Source: Gigantopelta aegis (Eukaryota; Mollusca; Gastropoda; Neomphalida; Peltospiridae). Taken from it: a stretch of 64,000 nt of DNA. The position numbers and the translations under genes are program-made. The DNA is taken from positions 13,255,806 to 13,319,805 of the forward strand of contig NC_054713.1 of assembly GCF_016097555.1 (NCBI RefSeq), given 5' to 3'. The first letter of the stretch is position 1; every line of letters begins with the position of its first letter. The notes under the pieces were generated by a model. It saw only the letters and a program-made list of their open reading frames with translations. It did no database searches and was not told the DNA's origin. This document shows positions 1-11,054 of this stretch, piece by piece.

Positions 1-420
1 ATTGAAAAAAAGGTTTTGGGTTGGACAACATAACGAGTTTACATCACCTGAAGAATGCATAAATAAATGCTTGTATATTGTGGTATGTTCATCGAAAATG
101 TGTGCAGATTTTTCGTACATAAAAACTTCGGTTATAGTTACCTACACATTTTAATTTACAATACAGCATAATATTATATTTATTTTATATGATGTTGTAA
201 TTTTTACCATGTTGGATCAAAAGACTGTGTGTAACAATCTATATTACTTATTTATTATTTAATTTGTATTAACTTATTTATTTATTCACCTACTGTATCT
301 CTGAAAATTGTGTACAGTGATCATTTGAAATAAATATTGTAATTTGTCATAATTCTTGTGTTGTTGTTTTGTGCTCTATACCATGTTCATTTTTAAACAA
401 TACAATTCCGGTTTGTGTAA
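1..420 (+). repeat. Upstream copy of a duplicated 3' segment
   Basis: This AT-rich stretch matches 8786-9205 almost end to end, with scattered substitutions and small gaps. It contains AATAAA near 329 and reads like the 3' UTR or 3' flank of a gene lying to the left of the window. No coding frame is evident. The orientation (+) is inferred from the AATAAA. Confidence 0.7.
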
Positions 421-522
421 AATAAAGTGTGCTTAACGACACCACTAGAACGCATTGACTGGTCAACCATCGGCTACTGGATGTCCAATTTTTGGTAAAT
501 ATAACACATAGTCTTCAAAGGA
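421..522 (-). repeat. SINE fragment, tail B
   Basis: This is the reverse complement of the B-type 3' tail (core motif CTCTAGTGGTGTCGTTAA), truncated before its core. It directly abuts the next SINE. Confidence 0.7.
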
Positions 523-526
523 AACT

Positions 527-671
527 GGGGCGGGACGTAGCCCAGTGGTAAAGCGCTCGCTTGATGCTCGGTCGGTCTGGGATCGATCCCTGTCGGTGGG
601 CCCATTGGGATATTTCTCGTTCCAGCCAGTGCACTACGACTGGTATATCAAAGGCCCTTGCTGCTTATGGA
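527..671 (+). repeat. tRNA-headed SINE, head 1, truncated
   Basis: Head 1 carries pol III box-like elements (AGCCCAGTGGTAAAGCGC, then GGGATCGATCCC). It is followed by the conserved core with CCAGTGCAC and TGGTATATCAAAGG. The copy is cut off where a minus-strand SINE begins. Confidence 0.85.
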
Positions 672-1003
672 AAAAGAAAGAAAGAAATAGTTTATTTAAC
701 GACGCACTCAACACATTTTATTTACGGTTAAATGGCGTCGGACATATGGTTAAGGACCACACAGATATTGAGGGAGGAAACCCGCTGTCGCTACTTCATG
801 GGCCACTCTTTTAGATTAGCAGCAAGGGATCTTTTATATGCACCATCCCATAGACAGGATAGCACATACCACGGCCTTTGATGTACCAGTCGTGGTGCAC
901 TGGCTGGAGCGAGGAATAGCCTAATGGGCCCACTGACGGGGATCGATCCCAAACCGACTGCGCATCAAGCGAGCACTTTACCACTGGGCTACGTCTCGCC
1001 ACC
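672..1003 (-). repeat. SINE 1A, nearly full length
   Basis: Reading on the minus strand, head 1 and the core are followed by tail A, which ends GAGTGCGTCGTTAAATAAA plus a short CTTT-type end. It is one of the more complete 1A copies and defines the family's length of about 330 bp. Confidence 0.9.
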
Positions 1004-1940
1004 TCGGTTCGAAATTATAACTTAAAACAGTATCCCGTCAACTGACGGCAATCATTTTATCCATCGGCAAAATAAAAATTGAAAAAGCCAGTGATAAAGG
1101 TGCCACACCACCATTAATTATTCAAATCAATTCAATACTATTTCTATGTCAGAATATATTCTGTGAAAAATGCAACATTTTCGAGAGGGTCATGTGACCA
1201 CTAATTTTAGTGAGTGCTCTCAATTGACAAGAACCGTGTGTAACAAAAATCAATATAGGTAGACCACAATATTTTTTCAGCCATGTCAGAGTACCTTTCC
1301 GTAGTGCTGTTATACAAGTAGGACTATACCACTTGCACAGTTGTTATCAGTTAGTGCTCATTTTACAGGGATGGGAATTCTCGGATCCGAGATTTTCCTC
1401 TCGTGGAACATTGCGTTTCCTCTCATTTTAATCATCCTTTCTGCAGGGAAAAAAAATCGGTAAAAATGTAAACTTCTGCGCCCAGATTTTTGATGCTGTC
1501 TTAGCGCTACGATATCGCAATACTAAAACTGTCCTAAACGATATCGTTACACATCAAATTACGTTGTGACGTCATTATGAATCTAAATGCGGCCTCGTTT
1601 CTTATTTGGTTTCATTTGCAAAGGGAGCGAGTAAGCTTTAGCCGGCGTCGCGATGCAGCGTGGGATATCTGAAGTCAAAATGGCTTGCCGGGTCCCTCTA
1701 GATTTCCTCTTTTTTACTGTTTACCAATTCCTACCCCTAATTATAGCAAGTAACTTCGAACCAATGGGTTATTTAAATACTTCAGAAGTCAACCTACTTG
1801 TAATCATAAAAGAAAGATTTCAAAAAGCATATCAGAATTTTGTACTATTTCCTAAACCGGACTATATTAACATGCTACATTTTTATTTCATTTTAACTTA
1901 TTTGCGTTAGTGAGACAGAAGAGGGTGTAGTGGCCTTACA
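1004..1940. other. Unique-looking AT-rich sequence, no gene seen
   Basis: No convincing exon, repeat or RNA gene was found. An open frame at 1653-1910 lacks splice support and any recognisable similarity, and I treat it as chance. Confidence 0.4.
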
Positions 1941-1949
1941 CCTACCAAT

Positions 1950-2180
1950 TGAATGAATGAATGAATGAATGAATGAATGAATGTTTAACGACCCCCCAGC
2001 ACGAAAAATACATCGGCTATTGGGTGTCACACTATGGTAAAACCAAAACATTAAATGTTGAATCACATCAATATAAAAATTCAAGATTTAAATAAAAACA
2101 GTGTAAAGGACTGTGCAAAAATACAAATATCACAGATAGATAAAATTAAAATTTAGAATAAAACTCAGTATCACGTAAAA
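1950..2180 (-). repeat. SINE-like repeat E, copy 1
   Basis: A (GAAT)n run is followed by the reverse complement of a tail containing TTTTTCGTGCTGGGG and GTCGTTAAAC. A related copy lies at 2397-2600, and the two share several further blocks (GTGTAAAG, CTGTGCAAAAATA). Confidence 0.65.
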
Positions 2181-2275
2181 ATTGTAAAAGTAATTCTGGA
2201 TGTAATCGAAATGATTCCATCACATTTCTCTGACCAAAAATAACCTACTAATTGAGTCTAAAGCTCCTGGCCTAC

Positions 2276-2378
2276 AGCAATTCATATAACAGCTACGGCA
2301 ACTGCCGTCGTCATAGTTTGGGCCCAATCATCATTTCAGAGTAATGGAATTGATGTAGGTTAGTGGTAGAGCGCTCGC
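2276..2378. repeat. Segment shared with 9591-9690
   Basis: Blocks such as CAGCTACGG, TGCCGTCGTC and GATGTAGGTTAGTGGTAGAG occur here and at 9591-9690 in the same order. This supports a larger segmental duplication. The right end resembles a tRNA-type A box. Confidence 0.6.
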
Positions 2379-2396
2379 ATGGGAATTGATAGGTAG

Positions 2397-2600
2397 ATAG
2401 AATAGATGTTTAACGACACCCCAGCACGAAAAATACATCGGCGATTGGGTGTTAAACTACGGTAAATGCAAAACGTTACGTCATGATCAGCATCAATATA
2501 AACATTCAACAGTTAAATAAAAACACAGTGTAAAGAACTGTGCAAAAATAATCAAATATCATACATAGGTAAAATTAAACGTTTTAAACACTACTAAGTA
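2397..2600 (-). repeat. SINE-like repeat E, copy 2
   Basis: This is a second copy of the repeat at 1950-2180, sharing AGCACGAAAAATACATCGGC and the downstream blocks. Confidence 0.65.
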
Positions 2601-3010
2601 TTTTTAGTATTAAAGCTCTTTTTTGATAATTTAAATTATAAGTACTTATATTTTATTATTTACAATATTAATTTTCGTACATCTGAGATGGTTCTGGTCA
2701 TCCAGTTTTTTGCAATACTCCAAAATGCATTTTTCATAATTCTAAAAACGCACGTTTGTCTGAAAAGTAATGATTATCGAGACAAGCTCGAGTTATTTTT
2801 AACGGTATGTTCCCGTTTAAACATCACAGACTTTAGCTTCTCTCTGTTAAACTTTATCCAAATGTGTTGCAGGTTTGTAGATTAACTAAACTTAGTGTTC
2901 ATTTTCACGGGCTGAAACTAGGGTCTGCGCTTTTAAATAAAACGAAAGGAATTGTCTTTTAAATTGGCATATGTTAATGTTTAATACATATCTAGTTAAA
3001 ATCTGGAATT
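2601..3010. other. AT-rich sequence, no feature seen
   Basis: No exon or repeat is recognised. A 65-codon open frame here has no supporting splice sites. Confidence 0.35.
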
Positions 3011-3024
3011 TTTGTATTACATGT

Positions 3025-3722
3025 TTTCAAGGCCGAGTCAGAAGTGTTTTAACAATATTCGACAGCTCCCACGAATGACTGTCAACTGTTTCGCACTTGC
3101 GATAATTGCCACTTACATCCTTCCTTCTTCGCTTGTAAGAGGACTGCCACTTACCCCAAAAACACACCCTTCCTTCTTAGCCTGTAAGTGGACTGTCACT
3201 TACCAGAACAACACATCCTTCCTTCTTCGCTTGTAAGAGGACTGCCACTTACCAGAACAACACATCCTCCCTTCTTCGCTTGTAAGAGGACTGTCACTTA
3301 CCAGAACAACACATCCTCCCTTCTTCGCTTGTAAGAGGACTGCCACTTACCAGAACAACACATCCTCCCTTCTTCGCTTGTAAGAGGACTGTCACTTACC
3401 AGAACAACACATCCTCCCTTCTTCGCTTGTAAGAGGACTGTCACTTACCAGAACAACACATCCTCCCTTCTTCGCTTGTAAGAGGACTGTCACTTACCAG
3501 AACAACACATACTTCCTTCTTCGCTTGTAAGAGGACTGCCACTTACTAGAACAAAACAACCTTCCTACTTCGCCTGTAAGTGGACTGCCACTTACAAGGA
3601 TGATACATCATTTCTAGTTCCCATGTAGGAGGACTTCCACTTACCAGGTTAATACATTCTTCCCATTTCGGCTGTAGGACTGCTACTTACCAGGACTACA
3701 CATCCTTCCTACTTCGCTTGTA
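3025..3722. repeat. 49-bp minisatellite, array 1
   Basis: About 14 head-to-tail copies of a 49-bp unit contain CACTTACCAG, ACAACACATCC and CTTCGCTTGTAAGAGGACTG. Central copies are nearly identical and the edges have diverged. The unit is homologous to array 2 at 9815-10970. Confidence 0.9.
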
Positions 3723-3902
3723 AGACACCACTGGAGCACATTGATTAATTAATCATCGGCTATTGTATGTGAAACATATGGTTATTTTGACTCGTAGTCA
3801 TCACGGGAAAACCCGCTACATTATTCCTAATGCAGCAAGGGATCTTTTATATGCACCAACCCACAGACAGGAAAGCACATACCATGGCCTTTGTCCAGTT
3901 GG
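3723..3902 (-). repeat. SINE 1B fragment
   Basis: Tail B and part of the core on the minus strand. The head is missing and is replaced by a different tRNA-like head. Confidence 0.7.
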
Positions 3903-4040
3903 GGACGGGATTTAGCTCAATCGATTGAGTGCTCGCTTGAGGTGCTTGCGTCGCAGGATCGAACCACCTTGGTGGATCCATCCAGCTGATTGGGTTTTTC
4001 ACGTTCCAACCAGTGCACGACAACTGGACTACGTCCCGCC
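3900..4040 (+). repeat. tRNA-like head of another SINE type
   Basis: GGGATTTAGCTCAATCGATT followed by GCAGGATCGAACC resembles A and B boxes, but the head differs from heads 1 and 2. A core-like CCAGTGCACGACAACTGG follows. Confidence 0.5.
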
Positions 4041-4054
4041 TCTAAAATGATTGA

Positions 4055-4368
4055 AGGAAAGAAATGTTTTATTTAACGACGCACTCAACACATTTTATTT
4101 ACAGTTATATGACGTCAGACATATGGTTAAGTACCACACAGATATTGAGAGAGGAAACCCGCTGTCGCCACTTCATGGGCTACTCTTTTTCGATTGACAG
4201 CAAGGGATCTTTTATATGCACTATCCCGCAGACATGATAACACATACCACGGCCTTTGATATACCAGTCGTGGTGCACTGCCTGGAACGAGAAATAGCCC
4301 AATGGGGATCGATCCCAGACCGACTGCGCATCAAGCGAGCGCTGTACCACTGAGCTACGTTGCGCCCC
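4055..4368 (-). repeat. SINE 1A
   Basis: An almost complete minus-strand copy, from the TTTC-rich tail to the head motif GGCGCAACGTAGCTCAGTGG. Confidence 0.9.
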
Positions 4369-4376
4369 TAAAATGA

Positions 4377-4480
4377 ATGAATGAATTAATGAATGAATGA
4401 ATGAATGAATGAATGAATGTTTTACTACACATCGGCTATTAGCAGTCAAACAAAGGTAAATCTCGCTCCCTTAATGTTAA
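4377..4480 (-). repeat. (GAAT)n with E-like remnant
   Basis: A tetranucleotide run is followed by ACATCGGCTATTAG and GTCAAACAAAGGTAAAT, as in the related remnants near 5290. Confidence 0.5.
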
Positions 4481-4487
4481 TCCTAGC

Positions 4488-4738
4488 CTTTCAACTTATT
4501 TTCGTGGTTATATTCAATTAAGGTTCAAGCATGCTGTCCTGGGCACACATATACCTCAGCTAGCTGGGCTGTCTGCCCAGGACAGTGGGTTAGTTGTTAG
4601 TGGCTAATGAGAGACAAGAGGGTGTAGTGATCTTACACCTACCCACTTGGTCGTGGGAACCGGTACCGGGCTGCTAACCCTGTACCTACCAGCATTGTGT
4701 CCGATGGCTTAACAACGACACCACTGAGGCCGGTTAAT
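4488..4738 (-). repeat. SINE D (head 2, distinct body)
   Basis: On the minus strand, an old form of head 2 (AACCGGCCTCAGTGGTGTCG, with part of the B box) leads into a body with GACAGCCCAGCTAGCTGAGG. It ends with the tail ATAACCACGAAAATAAGTTG. Confidence 0.75.
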
Positions 4739-4977
4739 TGCTATCTGCGCGCGTGCGTACATGTCAAACAAATCAAATGACTGGGAAGCTTCAACTTTTG
4801 GAACCACGGCTGTATAATGGAGTCAATCAATAGTGCTGATCGGCTAAAAGAAAGGTAAATTACATTATGAACAACACCTGTCGGTCGTTAGCACGTGTCT
4901 GTAAAACTGCCAGGCTGGTGATTTACCTGTGAGCTACATCCGGCTCCCGTGAATGAATGAATGAATGAATGAATGAA

Positions 4978-5286
4978 AAACGTTTGTTTTGTTTAACGAC
5001 ACCACTAGAGCACACTGATTTACTAATCATCGGCTATTGGTTGTCAAACATTTGGTAATTTTGACATATAGTCTCAGAGAGGAAAGCCGCTACATTGTTC
5101 CATTAGTATCAAGGGAACTTTTATATGCACTATCCCACAGACATGACAGCACATACCACGGCCTTTGATATACCAGGTGTGGTGCATTAGCTGGAACGAG
5201 ATATAGCCCCCTTACTGCTGACGTGGGTCACCCTAGACCGACCACGTATCAGGCGGACGCTTTACCACTGGGCTACGTCCAGCTCC
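4978..5286 (-). repeat. SINE 1B
   Basis: A nearly complete minus-strand copy. The tail GTGTCGTTAAACAAAACAAA lies at the left and head 1, partly degraded, lies at the right. GAAT runs flank both sides. Confidence 0.85.
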
Positions 5287-5289
5287 CGT

Positions 5290-5385
5290 AAATGAATGAA
5301 TGAATGAATGAATGAATGATTAACTATACCATATCGGCTATTAGGTGTCAAACAAAGCTAAATCCTGCTCCCTTCGTGTTGATAC
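5290..5385 (-). repeat. (GAAT)n with E-like remnant
   Basis: This has the same arrangement as 4377-4480 (ATCGGCTATTAGGTGTCAAA after the GAAT run), pointing to a local duplication or repeated insertion. Confidence 0.5.
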
Positions 5386-5438
5386 ATGTATATACAGATA
5401 CTGGTATTCGAAACAGGAAAATGTATTTAATGTGCAAG

Positions 5439-5757
5439 GGGCAGGGCGTAGGCCAGTGGTAAAGCGCTCGCCTGATGCGCAGTCGGTTTGGGATCGATCC
5501 CCGCCGGTGGGCCCATTGGGCTATTTCTCGCTCCAGCCAGTGAACCACGACTGGTATATCAAAGACTGTGGTATGTGCTATCCTGCCTATGGTATGGGTC
5601 ATATAAAAGATCCCTTGTTTACTTATAGAAGAATGTAGCAGATTTCCTCTCTAAGACTATAAGTCAAAATTACCAAATGTCTGACATCCAGTAGCCGATG
5701 GTTAATAAATTAATGTGTTCTAGTGGTGTCGTTAAACAAAACAAACTTTAACTTTAA
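5439..5757 (+). repeat. SINE 1B, full length
   Basis: Head 1, the core and tail B are all present, ending in CAAACTTTAACTTT. It is a good reference copy for the 1B arrangement. Confidence 0.9.
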
Positions 5758-5890
5758 CAGGAATATGCCTACGTCAAAAGTTATAACGGGACCTAGAAAC
5801 CGGAAGAATCTGCAATTCGTGGGCACGAATCACTCACAAACGTAAAAATAACCATCTCGTCACGGCGGGTTTAATGAAGCGTCAAGACAC

Positions 5891-5897
5891 TATAAAA
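5891..5897 (+). promoter_or_regulatory. TATA box of the secreted-peptide gene
   Basis: TATAAAA lies 67 bp upstream of the ATG at 5964, which would place transcription start near 5920. No competing ATG lies between the two. Confidence 0.6.
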
Positions 5898-5963
5898 CAA
5901 AAACAGTAAGCCACGCTGTTTTACAACTGACGAAGATTCCCTACTTCCCGTACTTGAGACGCG

Positions 5964-7738
5964 ATGGCAAAAATTACGATGTCCTTGGCTGTTACTGCGA
6001 TGGCGATGTTTTTTCTCGACATACACGCGTATCGTACACCCATCAAGTTAGTAGAACCACTCAGACCGATACTGTTGGAGGCAGTCCGCCCAGTGGTGAT
6101 ACTTTCAAAACCGAACAGTAAGTATTTTAATTGTATTTACTAGATAATAATACAATGCCATATCAAGGTGTATCTTCAGTGGTCGAAATTGTCTGAACTT
6201 CTGCGGGTAACAAGCTACAAATTCTGCCGGCCTGAATCAAATACTGCCGGACCAAACTTGATAGACCCAGACTAATGTTTGAATATGAACGTAAAATAGT
6301 TGCCTGTCAGACAGGACGACAGGGAAACGAAAATTTGACCCCTGATCTCCATGAACTACTTTGAGTAAAAAACATAAGCGTACGAGACAGGGGGCAGGGG
6401 TGGGGAGGGACAATTTACAACTGCTAAAATTGTAAGGTATATTAGCTGTGGGGAATGGCTATACGATAATAGTGAATTAATTGGGCAAACATTACAACCG
6501 GTAATTCAGGATTACAGTAGGTTTTATGACCACCAAAGATCTTGAAGGACGATTGGGTTCAGAAGTGAAATGTGAAAGTTGACGTTTTTTATCAGTAAAT
6601 AGCAAATTCAAACAATACAAATGACCAAAAACAAAACAATAGCAACTGCATGATCAACAGAATGAAAAGGATTCACAGAAATAATGTTCCACAGTGATTA
6701 ATCGACCTTCCTGGAAAATTGTCAAGATCGAGAATGACATCCCACGCACGTGTACGGGGCAACTGCGTCATGCATGTGCAAACTATGGAATGTGTTTAGT
6801 AGGTGTGTTCATAAACAGACCTGAACGTTCTTTACTAGGATGTCTGTCATCAAAACGTTTGTTTGGTCTAATAGTTGATATTAACATTAATATTTCAGGT
6901 TCCCCTAATTTTTTTGAAGAGGATATATTGAACAATGTTCAAGCACTCACTTAAAATAAATCTTAAAATCCAAGTAACCGGAAGGTAAACTTGGGGGTTT
7001 CTTTTCAATTTATTGATTATCCCACTATACAAATAATGACATAAAATTAGTTTTTCTTCTGTCAGTTTATACAATATATACAGGACAGCGTGCTTGAACC
7101 TTAATTGGATATCAGCACGAAAAGAAGTTGAAATGAATTAATGAAAAGTTGCACTGGTTAATTTTATGTGGGGTGAGACGTAGGCCAGTGGTAAAGCGCT
7201 CGCTTGATGCGCGGTCGGTTTGGGATCGATCCCCGTCAGTGTGCCCATTGGGCGATTTATCGCTCCAGCCAGTGCACCATGACTTGTACATCAAAGGCCG
7301 TGGTATGTGCTATCCTGTCTATAGCATAGTGCATATAAAAGATCCCTTGCTGCTAATCGAAAAGAGTAGCCCATAAAGTGGCTACAGCGGGTTTCCTCCC
7401 TCAATGCCTGTGTAGTCCTTAACCATATGTCCGACGCCACATAACCTAAATAAAATGTGTTGAGTGCGTCGTTAAATAAAACATTTCCTTTCATTTGATG
7501 TGGGATTTTCCAGTGTCTGGTGGATATTTGGAGTATGCAGATATAATGGTTGTTGTCAATAATTAGTTTTATTTTATTTGTTTCAGACCAGGAAATTGGT
7601 TCTGCGAAATTGTTGCTAATTCTACTACACACCGCCTGCCAGAAACTGAAAGACCAGCGTGTGACCCCGCTACCAGATTACTGCTACATTAACACGAAAT
7701 ATACCGTCAAAACCAGCATAAGACCAAGCTACCCTTAA
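5964..7738 (+). CDS. Predicted small secreted peptide, two exons
   Basis: I do not recognise this family. Exon 1 (5964-6117) begins at an ATG downstream of a TATA box and ends at a perfect GTAAGT donor in phase 1. Exon 2 (7587-7738) follows TTTGTTTCAG and keeps the frame open to TAA. Together they encode 101 residues. The N-terminus (MAKITMSLAVTAMAMFF) is a hydrophobic signal peptide with probable cleavage after Ala22 (DIHA-YR). The mature part of about 79 residues is basic, with two cysteines (about residues 69 and 84) that could form a single disulfide. AATAAA signals follow at 8125 and 8150. The intron carries a SINE and the end of a Tc1-like element. A secreted hormone, toxin or immune peptide are all possible, but nothing in the sequence decides between them. 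The signal peptide, splice fit and TATA box together make it more than a chance frame. Confidence 0.6.
6500..6936 (-). mobile_element. Tc1-like element end (remnant) in intron 1
   Basis: The right edge reads TTCCCCTAATTTTTTTGAAG, closely matching the terminal repeat of the Tc1-like element at 49171-52803. The inner sequence shares GAACGTTCTTT and GAGAATGACATCCCACGC-type blocks with 52610-52803. No transposase remains. The left boundary is uncertain. Confidence 0.55.
7086..7140 (+). repeat. SINE D tail fragment
   Basis: AGCGTGCTTGAACCTTAATT followed by AGCACGAAAAGAAGTTGAAA matches the D-type 3' end in sense orientation. Confidence 0.6.
7170..7495 (+). repeat. SINE 1A in intron 1
   Basis: A complete head 1, core and tail A, lying about 90 bp upstream of exon 2 of the secreted-peptide gene. 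Confidence 0.9.
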
Positions 7739-8124
7739 GGGGAAATAACTCAACCTTTACTAAACTAAAAGTTCAAACGAAGACGGACAGACAGAAGGTT
7801 TATTATTGAAGTAAAATACGCGAAAAAAAAATCCATTGTTAATAAACAATATAAAGGCACTCTCGTTATCTTGAGTGACTAAAACATAATTTTGGAATTC
7901 CCAGTTTTGCAAGATACCGAAAAATCCCATTCGGAACTCCTCGGTTAATTCCACGAATACAACCTCGGATACACAACCGGCAACTCCCTGAAGTCTTAGT
8001 CGATCATATAGTCTTGTTTTGATTGTTCAAGACTAACTTTCAGAATATTTAGTTGACAATACAGGCATGCTTTCAAACAATTAGTTTAGCATCAGATCTG
8101 AATTATATTCTGTTATCACTTTAC

Positions 8125-8155
8125 AATAAAACTGTTGCTGTTGTGTATAAATAAA
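8125..8155 (+). terminator. Polyadenylation signals after the secreted-peptide gene
   Basis: AATAAA occurs at 8125-8130 and again at 8150-8155, about 390-415 bp after the stop codon. No other gene is nearby to claim them. Confidence 0.5.
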
Positions 8156-8183
8156 CAATGTTCCATATTACTGAACTATTTTA

Positions 8184-8607
8184 TAGACAGTTAGTAAAAA
8201 GTAAAGTTTGTTTTATTTAACGACGCCGCTAGAGCACATTGATTTTTTATCTTATCATCGGCTATTGGACGTCAAACATATGGTTATTCTGACACTTTTT
8301 TTTAGAGGAAACCCGCTGTCGCCACATAGGCTACTCTTTTTACGACAGGCAGCAAGGGATCTTTTATTTGCGCTTCCCATAGGCAGGATAGCACAAACCA
8401 TGGCCTTTGTTGAACCAGTTATGGATCACTGGTCGGTGCAAGTGGTTTACACCTACCCATTGAGCCTTGCGGAGCACTCGCTCAGGGTTTGGAGTCGGTA
8501 TCTCGATTAAAAATCCCATACCTCGACTGGGATCCGAACCCAGTACCTACCAGCCTGTAGACCGATGGCCTGCCACGACGCCACCGAGGCCGGTAGACAG
8601 TTAGTAA
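8184..8607 (-). repeat. SINE 2B with 14-bp target duplication
   Basis: The element (8198-8593) has head 2 (CCGGCCTCGGTGGCGTCGTG) joined to the shared core and a B-type tail. TAGACAGTTAGTAA flanks it on both sides as an intact target-site duplication. Confidence 0.9.
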
Positions 8608-8785
8608 TGACGAAAACTATTACTAGGCTTCATACATATAAAATTAGATTAAGAGGATATCGAAACCGGCCGAAGTGTTCCGAATGCGGATAATCCGTAA
8701 TCATTCGAGGGTTCCAGACGAAATGTCAAGATAGCTGTGACCATAGGATAACTGAGTTACATTATATAAAAGAATTTTCACCCGA

Positions 8786-9205
8786 TTGAAAAAAGGTTTT
8801 TGGGTTGGACAACATATCGAGATTACGCTACCTGAAGAATGCATGTATATTGTGGTATGTTTACTGAAAGTGTGTGCAGATTTTTCGTGCATAAACATTT
8901 CGGTTATAGTTACCTGCACATTTTAATTTAAAATACTGCATAATATTATATTTATTTTATATGATGTTGTACGTATTACCATTGGATCAAAACACTGTGT
9001 GTAATTATTTATATTATTTATTTATTATTCAATTTGTATTAACTTATTAATTTGTTCAACTTGTCTGTATCTCTGAAAATTGTGTACAGTGAACATTTGA
9101 AATAGATATTGTAATTTGTCATAATTCCTGTGGTGTTTTGTTATATTCCATGTTCACTTTGGAACAATACAATTCAGGTTTATGTAAAGTAAATTTTGCT
9201 TAACG
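8786..9205 (+). repeat. Downstream copy of the duplicated 3' segment
   Basis: Homologous to 1-420. The AATAAA of the first copy reads AATAGA here. It lies about 1 kb after the secreted-peptide gene, so it may be that gene's distal 3' UTR or flank. Confidence 0.7.
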
Positions 9206-9525
9206 GCACCACTAGAAGTCACCGACTGATCAATCATCGGTTATTGAATATCATATACATGTATTTGGTAGGCTAAATCTAACACGTAGTTTTCAAAGAA
9301 AACCCGCTACATTTCTCGACTAGCAGCAAGTGATCTTTTATATGCACATTCTCACATAGAACAGAACACATTGACTCATTAATCATCGGCTATTGAATGT
9401 CAAATATTTGATAAATATAACACGTAGTCTTCAGAGGAAACCCTACATTTTTCCACCAGCAGCAAGGGATCTTTTATATGCAGTTTCCTACATAGAACAG
9501 TGACCTTTGATTAACTAGTAATGGG
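9190..9525 (-). repeat. Two SINE B-tail fragments in tandem
   Basis: Two successive partial copies of tail B and core, 9190-9360 and about 9361-9525, are both on the minus strand and without a head. Confidence 0.65.
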
Positions 9526-9814
9526 ACATTGGTTGGGAATCCAACCCAACCCAACAACACAAAACCTCGTCGGTAAAGCTCACGACCTACGGCAATTCAT
9601 ATCGCAGCTACGGAATTGCCGTCGGTGCCGTCGTCAAAGTTCAGGCCCCGTCATCATTTTAGAATAATGTGATGGATGTAGGTTAGTGGTAGAGCGTGGG
9701 GTGCGAGGGGTTGTACATCTACCAGAATATGAACAGTTACAACAGTTCAGTCCATTCTTTATTAGTTGTGATTTAAAATGTTAATTTTTTTTATTTTTTT
9801 TTTATCTATACAAG

Positions 9815-10975
9815 GCTGAGTCAAAAGTGTGTTATAACCTTACTAGTTCACATGTAAGAGGACTGCCATTTACCCGGACAACATATCCTTCCTACTTCAC
9901 ATGTATGAGGACTGCCACTTACCAAGACGACGTGTTATTCATACTTGGCCGAAAAGAGGATTACCATTTTTCAAGACAACACATTTTTTTCCTACTTCGC
10001 CTGACAAAGGACTGCCACTTACCAAGATGACATGTCCTTCCTGGATCGTTTGTAGGATGACTGCAACTTACCAAGATGACATGTCCTTCCTGGATCGTTT
10101 GTAGGATGACTGCCACTTACCAAGACGACATGTCCTTCCTGGTTCGTGTGTAGGATGACTGCCACTTACCAAGACGACATGTCCTTCCTGGTTCGTGTGT
10201 AGGATGACTGCCACTTACCAAGACGACATGTCCTTCCTGGTTCGTGTGTAGGATGACTGCCACTTACCAAGACGACATGTCCTTCCTGGTTCGTTTGTAG
10301 GATGACTGCCACTTACCAAGACGACATGTCCTTCCTGGTTCGTGTGTAGGATGACTGCCACTTACCAAGACGACATGTCCTTCCTGGTTCGTGTGTAGGA
10401 TGACTGCCACTTACCAAGACGACATGTCCTTCCTGGTTCGTTTGTAGGATGACTGCCACTTACCAAGACGACATGTCCTTCCTGGATCGTTTGTAGGATG
10501 ACTGCCACTTACCAAGACGACATGTCCTTCCTGGTTCGTTTGTAGGATGACTGCCACTTACCAAGATGACATGTCCTTCCTGGTTCGTGTGTAGGATGGC
10601 TGCAACTTACCAAGATGACATGTCCTTCCTGGATCATTTGTAGGATGACTACCACTTACCAAGTCGACATGTCCTTCCTGGTTCGTTTGTAGGATGACTG
10701 CCACTTACCAAGACGACATGTCCTTCCTGGTTCGTTTGTAGGATGACTGCCACTTACCAAGACGACATGTCCTTCCTGGTTCGTTTGTAGGATGACTGCC
10801 ACTTACCAAGTCGATATGTCCTTCCTGGTTCGTTTGTAGGATGACTGCCACTTACCAAGACGACATGTCCTTCCTGGTTCGTGTGTAGGATGACTGCCAC
10901 TTACCAAGTCGATATGTCCTTCCTGGTTCGTTTGTAGGATAACTGCCACTTACCAAGGTGACATGTCCTTCCTGG
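9815..10975. repeat. 49-bp minisatellite, array 2
   Basis: About 23 copies of a 49-bp unit contain CCACTTACCAAGACGACATG and CCTTCCTGGTTCGTGTGTAG. The first copies (9815-10020) are divergent and resemble the edge of array 1. Two unit subtypes (GTTCGTGTG and GTTCGTTTG) are interspersed. Confidence 0.9.
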
Positions 10976-11054
10976 AATTTAAATAGTTGTGTTGGCATGC
11001 ATTGATGAATCACTGTCATAATGCAGCAATAAGTCTAGGATAAACTTTAAACAA

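Noticed and set aside
545-614. tRNA gene candidate from A and B boxes
   Set aside because: The sequence cannot form a full cloverleaf and is the head of a SINE with dozens of related copies here.
8208-8510. Recurrent frames of about 60-125 codons such as MFYLTTHSTHFIYGYMASD
   Set aside because: They are translations of SINE tails and cores and appear wherever a minus-strand SINE lies.
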